Assembly: GCA_009731375.1 (NCBI GenBank)
Contig: BJOX01000300.1
Coordinates: 58,413 to 122,412, forward strand
Direction: 5' to 3'
DNA length: 64,000 bases
From: Paulinella micropora
Taxonomy: Eukaryota; Cercozoa; Imbricatea; Euglyphida
Of this stretch, positions 1 through 29,739 are shown one piece after another. The position numbers were made by a program, and so were the translations under genes. Positions within the stretch are counted from its first letter, which is position 1, and each line of letters begins with the position of its first letter. Below the pieces are notes generated by a model that saw only the letters and a program-made list of their open reading frames with translations, was not told the DNA's origin and searched no databases.

Positions 1-12
1 NNNNNNNNNNNN

Positions 13-52
<40 letters not shown>

Positions 53-67
53 TCTCTCTCTCTTCTC

Positions 68-107
<40 letters not shown>

Positions 108-154
108 CTTACTCTCTCTTCTCTCTCTCTTCTCTCTCTCTTCTCTGTCTCTCT

Positions 155-224
<70 letters not shown>
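13..224. repeat. (TC)n then (TA)n microsatellite
   Basis: A pure to slightly interrupted TC dinucleotide array runs directly into a TA array. From there to about 378 the sequence is AT-rich with cryptic (TGTA) and (CA) runs and shows no coding signal. Confidence 0.95.
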
Positions 225-226
<2 letters not shown>

Positions 227-378
227 TATATATTATAGTTATACACACACACACACATATATATATAATATTATATTATTAATATATATATATATATATT
301 TGTATCTGTATGTATGTATGTATGTTTTGTATGCATGTATGTGTGTTTATACATGTATATATATACATTTACATATAA

Positions 379-387
379 GAAGTAATG

Positions 388-435
<48 letters not shown>

Positions 436-447
436 CATCTTTGACTC

Positions 448-521
<74 letters not shown>

Positions 522-547
522 GCTAACTACTACTACTACAACTACTG

Positions 548-604
<57 letters not shown>

Positions 605-630
605 TGACTACTACTATGACTACTACTATG

Positions 631-690
<60 letters not shown>

Positions 691-712
691 GCTACTGCTA
701 CTACTACTACTG

Positions 713-747
<35 letters not shown>

Positions 748-866
748 GCCACTACTACTACTGCTACTAGTACTGCTACTAGTACTGCTACTAGTACTGC
801 TACTACTGCTACCAGTACTTGCACTAGCACTAGTGTTGATACTACTACTATTAACTACTACTATTG

Positions 867-914
<48 letters not shown>

Positions 915-915
915 G

Positions 916-967
<52 letters not shown>

Positions 968-1032
968 TACTACTACTACAATTACAACAACAACTGCTGC
1001 TCCTACTACTACTACTACTGCTACTTACTACT

Positions 1033-1112
<80 letters not shown>

Positions 1113-1235
1113 CTAGTACTAGTGATAGTACTAGTTCTACTACTAGTACTGGTAGTACATGTACTAGTACTAGTGGTAGCACTAGTAGTAGTCGTAGTGG
1201 TAGTAGTGGTGGTGGTGATCGTAGTAGTAGCAGCA
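379..1235. repeat. Compound TAG/CTA trinucleotide array
   Basis: About 850 bases of (TAG)n switching to (CTA)n, with interspersed variants (CTG, ATG, AGT) near the right end. It is open in several frames on both strands because the unit is 3 bp. The resulting homopolymeric proteins (poly-Y, poly-T, poly-V) are not credible genes. From 1236 to 1670 the sequence is AT-rich and unremarkable. Confidence 0.95.
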
Positions 1236-1670
1236 TACATGTGTACAAGCACACATTATGGGATACGTCTCCATGCATGGATATACAATGTTACCTAGCT
1301 AAAACGCTTAAATCGTGCATATGCACTCCTTCCGTTCACCCTAAGCACTCGCATGCGCACGTCATATGTAGGGGAGGTCTCGATACATATAAGTACATAC
1401 CTTTATATATACATATATATACGCATATGTATATATATATATGTATATATATATATATGTATACATATATAATATGTCAATATATGTAGATATATATGTA
1501 TGCATATGTCTATATATAGAATACATTTGTACATATATTAATAATGGCAGAAGCTACCTGTTCTCACGGTAGGGCGCATTCATCCAACATGTCATTCTAC
1601 GCTTGTCTGTGTTTTGAAGTATGATGTATGTAAGCAGGGCACACGCAGCCGCAATGAGTAAAACGAGAGT

Positions 1671-1672
<2 letters not shown>

Positions 1673-1739
<67 letters not shown>

Positions 1740-1850
1740 ACACACACACACACACACACAGCGGCGAGCAGGGACTCTCTGTCTCTCTCTCTACTTCCCC
1801 CNNNNNNNNNNNNNNNNNNNNNNCCCCCCCCCCCCCCCCCCCCCCCCCCC
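1673..1850. repeat. (GT)n(GA)n(CA)n compound repeat, gap and C tract
   Basis: GT, GA and CA dinucleotide arrays follow one another, then a short spacer, a 22-base N gap (1802-1823) and a poly-C run. The poly-C run next to the gap suggests that the gap was caused by a sequencing or assembly stop. Confidence 0.9.
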
Positions 1851-1936
1851 ACACACACACACCCTTTTTTTATGAGCCCTGTCACACGTGTAAAAGTCTG
1901 TATGCATACCTACATACATGATATATTGCTTGACAG

Positions 1937-19202
<17,266 letters not shown>

Positions 19203-19637
19203 AGTAAGTAAGAGACCGGGGAAGTTCAAAAAAGGACACCTGTGACCGCATCAAGATTCGATTTTTTCAAGGATTCAAGCGCGGACGCCGAGAAAGCGTT
19301 TTTACTTAAGTCGCAGTGCTTGAATCCTGGAGTCACCGCGACGAAGTCAAGTGGTGGCAAATCAAGGCCCAGGCGGGATCTTCGCGTCGGTTTTCTTTGG
19401 GCCCTGGCTTCGCTACCTGCCGGAACTGAAACCGACCAATTAGCTTGGGTCTAGGATCTTTTCTTAGTTCGAGCTTAGTTTTTCTTGACATTGTCTAAGC
19501 ACAGTGGGCACTATGCCAGCTCAGCTATCACTTTTGCATTTTTGTTTGCTTAACTTTTATTCATGATGGATTATGTTGTGCTATGATGGTCCTGTTGATC
19601 TAAACCAATTTCTATGCATACCACTCCTTGCATGGAT
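19203..19637. other. Downstream flank of the STRA6-like gene
   Basis: AT-leaning sequence with a short open frame (19242-19454) but no domain or splice support. It probably contains the 3' UTR. Confidence 0.5.
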
Positions 19638-19639
19638 TA

Positions 19640-19913
19640 TGGTTGACGACGTTCAAGTGGGAAAAAGAAATTACTTTTCAGATTTTGTGTAATTTTCCCG
19701 TTTTGTGTCACTTTTTCGATTTTGTGACAAAATTTGAATTTTTCAAATTAATGGTAACATTTCGAAAAATTTATGTGCATTTTGCGGACGCATATAGCAG
19801 TTAATTTGAAAATTCAAAAAATTATTATAAAATCTGAAAATCACCCAAAAATCGAAAAAGCATAACAAAATCTAAAAATTCGTTTCTTTTTCCCACTTGA
19901 ACGTCGTTAACAA
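19640..19913. mobile_element. MITE, TA target site, copy 1
   Basis: A 274-base AT-rich element with imperfect ~30-base terminal inverted repeats (GACGTTCAAGTGGGAAAAAG on the left) flanked by TA on both sides. Its interior shares GAATTTTTCAAATTAA and GCGGACG blocks with the element at 62088, in inverted orientation. No coding capacity. Most like a Tc1/mariner-type non-autonomous element. Confidence 0.7.
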
Positions 19914-19915
19914 TA

Positions 19916-20613
19916 TATGTATACGTGTCACGTCTTTCATAACAAATATAATAATCATTTTAAAATCTGTCGACTTCAAATTTGCCTAAGTCATATATAT
20001 CTCTCCCAAATATCCTAAAAACATATTGCTAGCGACATCCACACGTCTTCAAAATTGACGACCCGATTGGGAAAGGTCTCTGGCTCTCCCCTTTTTTTAC
20101 GCAATCACTGTTTTATTGATAATATTAATAGATAGAATACTTGCCACTCGTAGAAATGAGTGGGAAGCAAAAGAGATAAAATGGAAGAGGTTTTCTACAT
20201 GTGCTCCCGCCCACTTATTTATTATTAATATTAATACTAATAATTTTTTTTTTCTCCAACAGTGAACGATTTTAATATTAAATGTGCGTAAAAAAACTAA
20301 GATGACTGAAAAAAATTAGATTTTACGCCGCCGGGGGGTGGCATAAATGAAAGTTGTCACGACAGAGCCCCGTTTTCCAGTGGACTAACAATTGTAAGTC
20401 TGGACTAACACTCTGCGAGGAAATTACCATCCGGCAACTTGATCAATTGAATACCATGGCACACACGGCTGTCAATTGACCTCAAAATACTTCCGAGGTC
20501 AGGAAAGCTATTATACCAAAGGACACTGTGACTGGGTCGGTCATTTCCAGTTTATTCAATACACTTGCTTGACAGACTGCTTGTCCCTTGCGCAACAGTG
20601 GAAATGCAAATTA
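19916..20613. other. AT-rich intergenic sequence
   Basis: No open frame or RNA signal recognised. It ends with ATTA (20610-20613), the left copy of the retrotransposon target duplication. Confidence 0.6.
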
Positions 20614-20856
20614 TGTAATGCCCCCAACGATAGCTCGTAGAAAGTCGGTAATACAACCAAACACAGTCCTCAAAAGATGAGAATGATGTCTCGTTATATT
20701 AGCCGCGAGTCAGTGAAGCCAAAAAGGAAAACTGCAACAGACAGTAATAAAATGGTATCAGGTCCAATCCGGACAAATAATACTGAAAAACAAGCTGATG
20801 CACCTGTCACCAGGAAAAGATACTTTTTACCTGCTATCCGGGGGGTGATGCCTACA
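20614..20856 (-). repeat. 3' LTR of the retrotransposon
   Basis: In element orientation it starts TGTAGGCATCACCCC and ends GGGGGCATTACA (TG...CA). It is 243 bases and aligns with 38468-38705 and 63610-63847. A TAATATAAC stretch could serve as the TATA region. Confidence 0.9.
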
Positions 20857-20871
20857 GTACCCCCTCCCGAT
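20857..20871 (-). promoter_or_regulatory. Polypurine tract of the retrotransposon
   Basis: On the minus strand ATCGGGAGGGGGTAC lies directly 5' of the 3' LTR start, the normal place for the plus-strand priming PPT. Confidence 0.75.
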
Positions 20872-21713
20872 TTTATGACGGAAATAGCATTTTCGTCATA
20901 CACCTTCTGATTTCTTTTTGCAAATAGTATGCGCTATGGAGTCATGCCACACAGCGCATCGACCCACGGATAGACGCTAAAAGACGATAAATATATCCTC
21001 ATACGGCACGTCAAAGCGGATTCTCCAGCCATCCTTGTAGATTTTTGAACTCCTTCCCCTCAATCTCAATCTTTTTTTTTTTTTTTTTCTGCAGTATGTC
21101 AAGAACAAACGTACTATTAATAAAAAAATACAAGCAACGTGGTGCTGTACTACGATCCCCCCTTTGATCTCCTTCTTCTTCTTATCATTATCATTATTAT
21201 TATCATTATTATTATTATTATTCACAGGGAGATCGTAAGTACATTGTCTTTTTTTAATGACATACCCTTGTATAAGGCGGATATCCTATGATATAGTATT
21301 AGGGGGCCAGTCCTAATAGCTATATCCGAAGTCGAGGTGTATGTACCCGACCCTGCGATATACCGACACAAGTAGAGATTGACCGTGCTCAGGTACGACA
21401 GTATATAATCTATCGTAAAAAATAATTTAATGAAAGTTTCAGAGAACATTTCATTTTCGAGAACATCATCCCAGGACTTGGAAAGGGTCATACCCGGGAA
21501 CACCATCGCTCAATACACTAGCGATCCCCGTATACGGTGTAGTATCATCGTCGATCGACCTTTCGCACTCGTATGTTGCGATCGAATGCCAAGTTATATC
21601 ACTGAGTCTTTTTAATATTCATATTGATAACTGATGATGCATGATCAAATCATGATACGCCGTGGGCAATCAATCAGTTTATTTGAGACGCATAAAGAAA
21701 AATAGTTTCTTTG
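20872..21713. other. 3' untranslated region of the retrotransposon
   Basis: About 840 bases between the integrase stop and the PPT. Contains a T run (21070-21088) and a short ATT/ATC array (21183-21222). No conserved coding frame was seen. Confidence 0.6.
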
Positions 21714-23886
21714 TCACTGCCTTCGTCGTCTGGCGCGGATTTCTTTGCCTGGTGGAGGACCACCAACAAAAGTCAGATCGAACTTTGACTGTTCGAGAAT
21801 GTCCCAGATCTTATTAGGGATTCCGCCCAACGATAATTCAAAAGGGACATCAAGCACTCCTCTTGGCAGTGTCTGAATGGTCCACGCAGTGTAATCCTTG
21901 TCTCTGGGAGTAATTGTATCATCCCATGTCTCGAGACTTTTTGCGTCTTTATATACTGGCAGATAATGTCTTGCCTTTGGAACCTCAACCGGGTCCATAC
22001 TTCTCCAGAACTGGAGTATCGGTTGTACTATCTTTGCGGCTGATGATATTTTGAGTGTCCGTGTGACACGCATCTGTCGTGGGACCGCCACGACCCGCAT
22101 CAAGTATAAGTCTGAGAGAGTGTCATCAGCGACATGTTGTTCCGCTGGTCTCATCAGATAGAAAACATTTTTCACCCATGCGATGGTTGCTATCGCATCG
22201 CCTTCCTTCCATCGCTCATGGACAATCTCAACGTTGCCCGCGTTTGGGTCAGTGTCCGTCCCCTCCTCCTCCTGGTGGACGTCCTTTGATCTCATCGACC
22301 TCATCGCCTTCCTCGGTTGGTCGTTGATAAGATCATTCCGCGCTCTCCTTAGCTGCGCCTCTGTGATCTTCTCCTTCTTTCCGCTATGCTCTCGCGGAGA
22401 CTTGGACTGAGTCCCCACCGCGCTTATGCGGTCAGTCTTCTCCTTGCTGTCCACCTCACTCTCCTCCTTCTCAGCTATCGGTGCCCGATAAGCATCGTCT
22501 TGGTCTATGCCAGCCTCCTTGTGGATGGGCGGCACCTCTTTGAAATCATCCTTCATCCGTTTTAACGCCTCCTCAACGGATTCATCTTCCAGTAAGAAGG
22601 GATCATACTTAATCAGCCTTCTTACATTCACAATTTGCACCTTCCCTCTACCCCTGATCTTGTAATTCAGAGGTCCCGTCTGTTCCATAATCTGATAAGG
22701 TCCTTTCCAGTGAGTGAACAGCTTAGAGCTGACTCCCTTCGGGACTTGAGGATGGTACAATAGTACAATATCCCCGACCTGGAACTTGATCTGATCCAAG
22801 TGCGCTTGTCGCACCCCTTCAGCATCAGTCTTTCGGCGCTCCGCCTCTCTATGCGCCCTGACTATTTGTTCCGCCTCCATCTTCACTCTAAGTCTCATCC
22901 CAAACAACTCATCCGCATCCGCCCAAGTGTCTTTTGGGTGAAGGAGCGAAGTCGGGATATCAGGCTCACGCCCATATACTAACTGATATGGCGAGATTGA
23001 GCTCTTCGAGCCTCCTAACGCCGTAGAGGGTAGACAGTTCATTGCAAACGCAAATGATGGTGCTGCCTCGACCCATGCTCTTTGATTCTCCTTCTTCGTG
23101 CAATACATCTTTAGCGAGGCTTTGAGGGGTCTGTGTACCCGCTCGATTTTCCCATTTGCTCGCGGGTTATAGGCAGTAACATATTGCCATTTCATCCCGT
23201 AATACTTAGATAGTTTGTCGATGACCTCGTTATTAAAGTCCGAGCCTCGATCAGAACATATCTTTCTTGGTACTCCGATCTGTGAGATGATCCTATCGAT
23301 CAGCGCCTCGGCCGTCGTCTTGCCGGTAACGTCTTTGACAGGGATGATCCACACATAGTTGGTGGCTCTGTCAATAGCCGTAAGGAGGTATTTGTAACCA
23401 TCCTTCGATTCTGGGAAAGGTCCCACATGATCAATGTGTATAAACTCAAACATCCCCGCATGAAGAGGAAATTCGCCAATCAGGCCGAAATTTGCCTTCA
23501 GTGGTGTTTTGTTTATCTTGCACGGGATGCATGCATCCACCGCCTGATCTATCTCCTCCTTCATCTTCTTCCACCAGAATCGCCTCGCTACGAACATGTG
23601 AGTTCGTTGTCGACCCGGATGCGCCAAAAGTGGGCAATTGTGGGCTGCGACAAATATAAATCGTCTCAGACTCTCCGGTACCCAAAGGGTCCATTTGTCC
23701 GGCTGTGACGCATAGCGACCGTGAAGGCCCTTGTACCACAGTAGACCATCTCTCCATCCCATCTCCTTCATCTGATCTTTGATCGCTTTCGTCATCTTCA
23801 GCTCATCCGGGTTCTGATATAACTGTATGAGTTCCTTAAACTCCGGATCTTGAGCCTGTTGTTGCCTCCATGCGGTAGGCGAGGCT
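21714..23886 (-). pseudogene. Retrotransposon integrase half of pol
   Basis: Minus frame of about 720 codons after the nested insertion. Domains in order: zinc-binding HHCC region (H-N-C-P...AHPG...CIPCK), rve catalytic core with the D-D-E triad visible in HIDHVGPF, CSDRGSDF and ANGKIERVHR, then a GPY-type C-terminal module (GDIVLLYHPQVPKG, HWKGPYQI) and a basic/acidic tail. It would insert the element cDNA into the host genome. It is separated from RT by the nested transposon and can no longer be made as one polyprotein; its open frame enters the transposon TIR by chance. Confidence 0.85.
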
Positions 23887-23889
23887 ATA

Positions 23890-24523
23890 TAACAGAGGTG
23901 ATGTTCAAAGGTACTAGTACCTTTTGCCACTTTTTTGCATAGGCAAGTCATAATATAGGGAGGCAAATTCCTGCAGGTTTTGTTGATAAAACAAGCAGAT
24001 CTATGATTAAAAAGCATTATTTATTAATAAATTCAACATTTCAAGTTAGTTTTCAGAGTTGAACGTGGCAAAATCAAGCAAAAATGTTGCAAAAATACTT
24101 GCAACTTTTTGCTAAGTTCTTTGCCTATTTTTGCTTCTTTTTTGCTTGATTTTTCATCTAATATTAATGAAACTAATCAGATTTAATGATAAATTAATTT
24201 TACTTCATGATCCACCACCCGGCTGACATGAAATAAGTCACATGCGGTGCCACTAGTACATTAAACAGTGACTGTGTAAAACTTTCTAAGTCAATGAGAG
24301 TGACTAGTCTAGGCAAGCGTTCCTGGCAGAATTTTGTGCGAAATAGTTTAATTCAATCATGCTGAATCTAAATATATAATTTTTAAATTAATTCTGAAGC
24401 TATCCTATTTGTATGTATAAGAAACACACACACTTCAAGTTGCTACCTGCCAATGTGAAAATTTTTCTAAGTCCGTAACTCATACTTTCAAAGTGCTATT
24501 AATTCAGCCGGAAATAAAGCAAT
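23890..24523 (+). repeat. Left terminal inverted repeat
   Basis: 634 bases. Includes a perfect 18-bp palindrome at 23907-23924 (AAAGGTACTAGTACCTTT), AAAAATAC/GCAAAAA-rich stretches and the TTTCCGGC-type inner end. Matches the right TIR in inverted orientation. Confidence 0.9.
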
Positions 24524-24610
24524 CTAATTCAAAACAAAGAGAATATAATAAACATATACCTATTTATTTATTATATAAATACTTTACCACTGTATTGGTA
24601 CATTTTGCAA

Positions 24611-25309
24611 TTAAGATCGATAGCCCAACATTCCAAGCAAGAGCTGCTGTTCGCGCATATGCTGTTTGCGCAGTTGCCTGCTCTCCCTTTCCAATCTCTG
24701 TGACTCCATGATTAGGTGATAGTGTACCATTCCTTGTGCTGAATTTGGCAATACATACTGCTGGCGGTCATCTACGTAGTGAGTAACTGGGAATTGGTTG
24801 GCGGCATAGACGGATTGATTGACGTACTGAACTTGGTTGAGATCGCAATGAGTACGAACAACAAGCTGCCCCTGATTGTTATTATTGTTCTCTTTGTTAC
24901 CTTGTTCAGGTTGTTTGTTAACCTCGGGCTGTGAATTTGCGTCAGCCTTTGAATTCATCTGCTTTATTTCCTTTTGGAGAGCCGCAAGTGCGATGGTGAG
25001 AGAGGACGTGGCCGCAGCGTTTTCTGCAGTATAGGTACCCATCGCGGCAGCAATTGCGTCAGTAACCTGCTGGCCAACATTAACTGCAGGTTCAGACTCA
25101 TACTTAGGAGGTTTAGACTTAGCCGCGTTCAAAGGCGTGTCATCATCGGATTCCGGTTCGTTCTCACTTAGTGTGATTTCCTCCTTTTGCTGTTTTGTCT
25201 TTTTCTGTTTTGGTTTTTTGGGCTTACTAGTTTTGGATTTGCCTTTTGCCGGCGGCTTACCAGGAGTCTCAGCATCGCCAAGCTCGGACTTGATCGCCGA
25301 CACCGGAGT
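24611..25309 (-). CDS. Accessory gene, terminal exon
   Basis: Begins after a poly-T tract ending CACAG and stops at 24611, 88 bases inside the left TIR edge. It is Lys-rich, then acidic (SENEPESDDD), then Asn/Gln-rich with a helical end (ERESRQLRKQHMREQQLL). Confidence 0.65.
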   Translation of the reverse strand, partial: TPVSAIKSELGDAETPGKPPAKGKSKTSKPKKPKQKKTKQQKEEITLSENEPESDDDTPLNAAKSKPPKYESEPAVNVGQQVTDAIAAAMGTYTAENAAATSSLTIALAALQKEIKQMNSKADANSQPEVNKQPEQGNKENNNNNQGQLVVRTHCDLNQVQYVNQSVYAANQFPVTHYVDDRQQYVLPNSAQGMVHYHLIMESQRLERESRQLRKQHMREQQLLLGMLGYRS

Positions 25310-27301
25310 CTGTGAAAAAAAAAACAAAAAAAAACAAAAAAAAAAAAAACATATCATCTTCGACGACACATAATAAAGGCAAATTCAAAGCTAGTAACAA
25401 ACAAGACGAAAAATGATTACGATTTCATGGGCTGGCTGTGGCTCTTGCTTGGGCTTGATGACCCTCTTCGGCCGGCCGTTTGCATGGAATTTCTGGAGAG
25501 CGTTGGGCTGATCTCTCAACCATACAAAGTCAAAAATCTGCGGAGCTTGCTCTATGGGTAGTGTCCCCGCAGCCGCAGCGCTCATCTGTGTAAGCCCCGG
25601 CTCAACATCTTTTTCCCACTGCTCGACACTCATATAGCCTGCGTTCCGTGACTTTGCTGCATCTATCACCCTCATTGATACGTTCTGAAACTGGCGAAAC
25701 ACCTGGCCTGTCTCTTGATCCTCAACAACACGACTGACAAGCAAGGTTTTGTTTAGCTCTGTGATGTCCTTGGAGCCTTGTTTTACAAAATGTGTGCTCA
25801 ACGTTGCCATGGCCCTAACCAAACAGTGCGTACAGCAAGCAACAAGCAAGGGTGACAATATGAGTACCCGCACAGCGTTAGTGTCTCATCCTCGCGGGTG
25901 ACAACCTGTTTGCGCGGCAACAACGGAATATTCCTGAGGTTGCGCGCCTTCAAGGAGCGAAGAACTGCAATGTTCTCCCGCCCTCCTGCTTGCGACCGGG
26001 CACTGAGGGGAGTACTGGAAAAAAAAAAGGTAAAGAGCACTGGTGCGAGCAACTCAAGCAAGGAGATAGAAAGAGAGAGAGATGTTACGCGATTTCAAAC
26101 TCCTTGTCGTCGACAAAGGTGTAGTTGTTCGTTTTGGAGCTGAAGAAAGCGTTTGGGTCTGCCTTGTTTTCCTCGGGCTTGCCATCGTCTGCTGCTGTCT
26201 CTGTCTTTCCTGCTTTGTCTTCCTCTGTCGTCCCTGTCTTCCTCTGTCTTTCCTGCTTTGTCTTGCTCTGTCGTCTCTGCCTTTCCTGCTTTGTCTTTCT
26301 CTGTCTCCTTCCTTGTCTCATCTGCCTTTCCTGCTTTGTCTTTCTCTGTCTCCTTCTCTGTCTCCTCTGTCTTTCCTGTTTTGTCTTGCTCTGTCTTTCC
26401 TGCTTTGTCTGTCTCTGCCGTCTCTGCCTTCTTCTCTGTCTCCTCTGTCTTTCCTGTTTTGTCTTGCTCTGTCTTTCCTGCTTTGTCTTTCTCCTTTGCA
26501 ATCGCTTTCAATGCCTCTTGTCTTTCTGCTTTTTGCTTCTCTACGGCGTCATGTTTCTTTTGCTCTATTTCCCTCTGTGCCTCTGCTCTCTCTCTCTCTC
26601 TCTTCTTTGTCTTTCTTTTCCTTGTCTTGTTGTGCCTTTGCTTCTGCTTCTTTTCGTTCTCTCTCTTTTCTTTCTTTGTCTTTCTGTTCTGCCTTTTCTT
26701 CTATTTCTTTCAGTTTGGCCTGTTCTAGTGCCTCCTCTTCCTCTGTTTTCCTTTGCATCTTTTGCTTTTTTTTTCTTTTTCTTCCCACTCTCTTGTTCCT
26801 CCTGTTCGGCTTTCTCACCTTCTTGTGTCGTAGATGTTTCCTTCTTTTTCATCTTCTTTGGATCTTTACTTTTTTTGCTCTTCTTTTTTGCCTCTGTCTT
26901 CTTCTCTGTCTCTGTCTCTGTCTTGCTTCTGCCTTTTCCTCTGTTTTCTTCTTCTTCTTTGTCTTTGCTTCTGGTTTGTCTTCTTGTGTCCCTCTTTGTC
27001 TCTTCTTGCTTTGTCTCTTCTCAGCCCCCCCTTCTGGCCATCGAACTATAGCTAGTGGCTGCTTCGTTTTACTGTCCCATCTTGCAGTCCAACCTGCTGA
27101 TACATCTTTGAAGGCACGGTCCGCCGGAAAGTTCCACAAAGGCCGTCTGGCCTTTGCAAAGGAGGCCTCGTCGATTTTGCCCGAAGAAACGAAGCCCTTG
27201 GATGCGTCCACTGTGCCATGCCAGACCCAGTTGTCTTCCTCGTTGATCTCCAAGAAAACCTTGCCGTCCGTGGCCTTTCGGTGACCAGTCAACGATGCAA
27301 C
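24611..27301 (-). CDS. Accessory gene of the nested transposon (multi-exon, function unknown)
   Basis: Four minus-strand segments: 27301-26089, 26014-25868, 25814-25421, 25309-24611. The last three introns (74, 53, 111 bp) join in matching phases (2, 2, 0). The first segment begins after TTGTTGCCAG with no Met, so an upstream exon is missing. Order of features: an N-terminal globular part (NEEDNWVWHGTVDASKG and WNFPADRAF), a long K/E/T-rich repeat (GKTEQDKTGKTEE-like units) that changes frame at least twice, a basic part (NLRNIPLLPRKQ), a helical part with YMSVEQWEKDVEPGL, then a Lys-rich segment (KSKTSKPKKPKQKKTKQQK) and a Gln-rich C-terminus. Rich in charge and probably nucleic-acid binding; no family recognised. 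Divergent from the transposase, so it is probably part of the element and not a host gene. Confidence 0.6.
25421..25814 (-). CDS. Accessory gene, exon 3
   Basis: Starts after GGTTAG and ends ATGAAATC before GTAATC. 131 codons, including MATLSTHFVKQGSKDI and a basic end (GRPKRVIKPKQ). Confidence 0.6.
25868..26014 (-). CDS. Accessory gene, exon 2
   Basis: Starts after a poly-T tract ending CCAG and ends TGCGG before GTACTC. 48 codons, phase 2 on both sides. Confidence 0.55.
26089..27301 (-). CDS. Accessory gene, K/E/T-rich exon with frame changes
   Basis: Opens with VASLTGHRKATDGKV and continues into low-complexity K/E/T repeats, where the best frame switches near 26850 and again near 26500 and 26300. 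It ends in the frame encoding NNYTFVDDKEFEI before GTAACA. The shifts may be sequence errors in repeats, short introns or real decay. Confidence 0.5.
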
Positions 27302-28275
27302 CTGGCAACAACCAAGTCAGAGGACTTCAAAAAAAAGCCTGGAGGTGGGGCAAAAAACGGGGAAATGGTAATGATTATGGTGGGGGTCAAACATTGGGAA
27401 GGGCAATGTGTTTCAGCACAACAAAGTAGCTGCAATAGGGCAGAGAACCTTAGCCATACTGGCAATGGTGTCGGTCGCAGTGAGTTGTGGGGTGGTCTTG
27501 ACGGCGGTTGAAAAGTTCGAAAAAAGTACCACAATGAGCAAAATTGGGCACCAAAAGCCAATAGTCCGGCAGGAAAGGTAAAAAGACCGTACTTCACCAA
27601 GGACCCTTGCAAAGCAAGTCGAGAACAGAGGTCAAGATGGGGCTGTGTGGGTGCTATGTGCTGCATCTGACATGTTTCTGGGAAATGTTTTGTATGGAAA
27701 CGATGCGCCAAGCTGCCCTGATCACATATCTGTTGTTTTTTTCGCCAAAAAATCCCTGCATCCCTATGCTCCTACAACTACCTAGGCAACGTTTCTGTTG
27801 CCTCCATACTTTTTGTTTGGGAACTTTGCATAGGCATGGCTGTGTTTATGTAAAAACAGACTTTGCAAATGTTTGTGATGTTATGTTGTGTTTGCAATAA
27901 GTGCTTCTGTTCTTGTACAACGTGCCTGCAACTACAGCAGTTGGAAACTAGGGTGGCAAAATGGGGAGTTGCCACCCCCTTTTTTTCTTTTTGTACTCTT
28001 GCTTACAACTTGCGTTTCTTGTCTAGTTTGCTTATGTAAATCTTTGTGTTACATTATGCTAAGTTTAGAATGTGCTTTTGTTTTGAACATAGTTGTTTGC
28101 AACTACATGTGGTAGGAACTAGCGTGGCAAAAGCTACTTTGCCACCCACTTTTTTCCCCCTTGGCCTTCAACAGCGATAGGGGCCATGGAGAAAGGAAAG
28201 CACTACATGTAGTGCTTGAGTATATGGTACCATTCAAAGTTGTCTTGCTTGTTTTGAAATGACTTTGTTTTTTAG
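27302..28275. promoter_or_regulatory. Central divergent intergenic region of the transposon
   Basis: About 970 bases between the minus accessory gene and the plus transposase start. It contains scattered CTTTGCATAGGCAT-like and GTGGCAAAA stretches related to the TIR sequence (GGCAAAA). It probably holds both promoters and the first exon of the accessory gene; no promoter motif could be fixed. Confidence 0.4.
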
Positions 28276-29118
28276 ATGAAGAAACTTGGCAAGATTGGGC
28301 TGAGTGCGGGTGTCGTGGGCCTGTCTTTCAGCAAGGTCTTTCGGGAAAGCGAGTCGCCGAAGGTCAAGAGGGAGCACCCAATTCCGGCCAGCCCTCCTCC
28401 CCTCGAATTACCCACTCCACCTTCCATTCAACCCACATCAAGTTTTTTGCATGTGTTCAAACATAACAATAATCATGCATCCCCTTGCACGAAATTCGTC
28501 GAATGTCCTACTATATTTACATCATCTACTACTGCTCCTACTGATATTACTATTACTAAATCTCCTTTCAGTACTAGTAGTAGTAGTAGTAGTAGTAATA
28601 GTTTTGCATCTTTCGTCACACCGCCTTTGCCTCCCAGTTTTTCCCAAGTTTTCGGATCTTCCTCTTTCAGGACTAGGTTTTTTCAGAATCTTCCAACACC
28701 CACATCAGACACGCATGCAGTAACGCCAGGTCATGTCGAAGACACATTAGATTACAAAACAAGCACACTTCCACTGTATATAACTCTTGAAGTTCCTGTT
28801 CCCCGTCTCATCCAAAAGGACAGCACAAGCACTAATGTAAAAAGAAAAAAAAAATCCACCACCAGAAGTTAGGCCCAAAAGCTTTCGCAGATGGCTAGGT
28901 TGCACTTGGCCTGAGCTGGTGCAAGAGATTGGTCAGCCTTGCTGCCAAAACCTGCAATGCAATCGATGGGTAGATCCCTTTGCAGCCGCAAAGGCTAGGA
29001 CTGACACAGTGCAGATGAATAGATCGGAGTTGGCGGGGTGGGCAGCCGCAACTATGTTAAGCATGCAGAATGAGAAAGGAAAGATAGAATATAGATTGAA
29101 AGGCGCACGTATTTGTCA

Positions 29119-29128
29119 NNNNNNNNNN
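29119..29128. other. False 10-N gap: unmerged contig overlap
   Basis: The ~35 bases left of the gap (ending CACGTATTTGTCA) are repeated right of it with one mismatch. The uninterrupted order is seen in the inverted copy at 30350-30804, so the gap and one overlap copy are artefacts. Confidence 0.85.
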
Positions 29129-29739
29129 AATAGAATAAAGATTGAAAGGCGCACGTATTTGTCAGAAAATGTGGTTGCGAATGAACGGGATTGGCGAGAA
29201 GACTTATCGGCGAGCTCGCAGAGCTGTCAATGGTGACAATTCTTATTTTGCCGACTATGGAAAGTCGGAAGCACCCACAGAGGACCTAACGTGGACCCTC
29301 TTGCACCAGAAGTTCTATGTAGAGCAGGAAGCTGAGTCGGTTGCCGATGGGATTTTTCATTTGCAAGACACTTTGGAATTTCACAAAATCTACAACTACG
29401 TCACCAAAGAATGGAAACTTGCGTCCCAAACTCTGGTTTTAAATGGGGAAGTGGATCGAATGGTCCTAGTGAGAGCCTCGTCAGGAAGGTCTGGCGTGCA
29501 GAGTTTGGCAAAGTGAAACCAATCAGAAAGGGTGATTTTGCAAAATGCCCCATCTGCACCGAACTTGCAGATGATCATCAAAATGGGTACCTTTGTTTTG
29601 GTTTTCTTCTTCCTAACATTTCTGAGATTTGTAGATTTGCTTCTCAAGCGGAAGCTGAGAAGTGGCGACAGCAGAATCGCATCCACAACAAGATTCATCG
29701 GGCTAATCGGCGTGGAAACATGCGCAGAGCAGTAGAAGG

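Noticed and set aside
26082-27284. A 400-codon Ser/Leu/Phe-rich plus-strand frame
   Set aside because: It is the antisense of the K/E/T-rich accessory gene, whose minus strand has phase-consistent introns.
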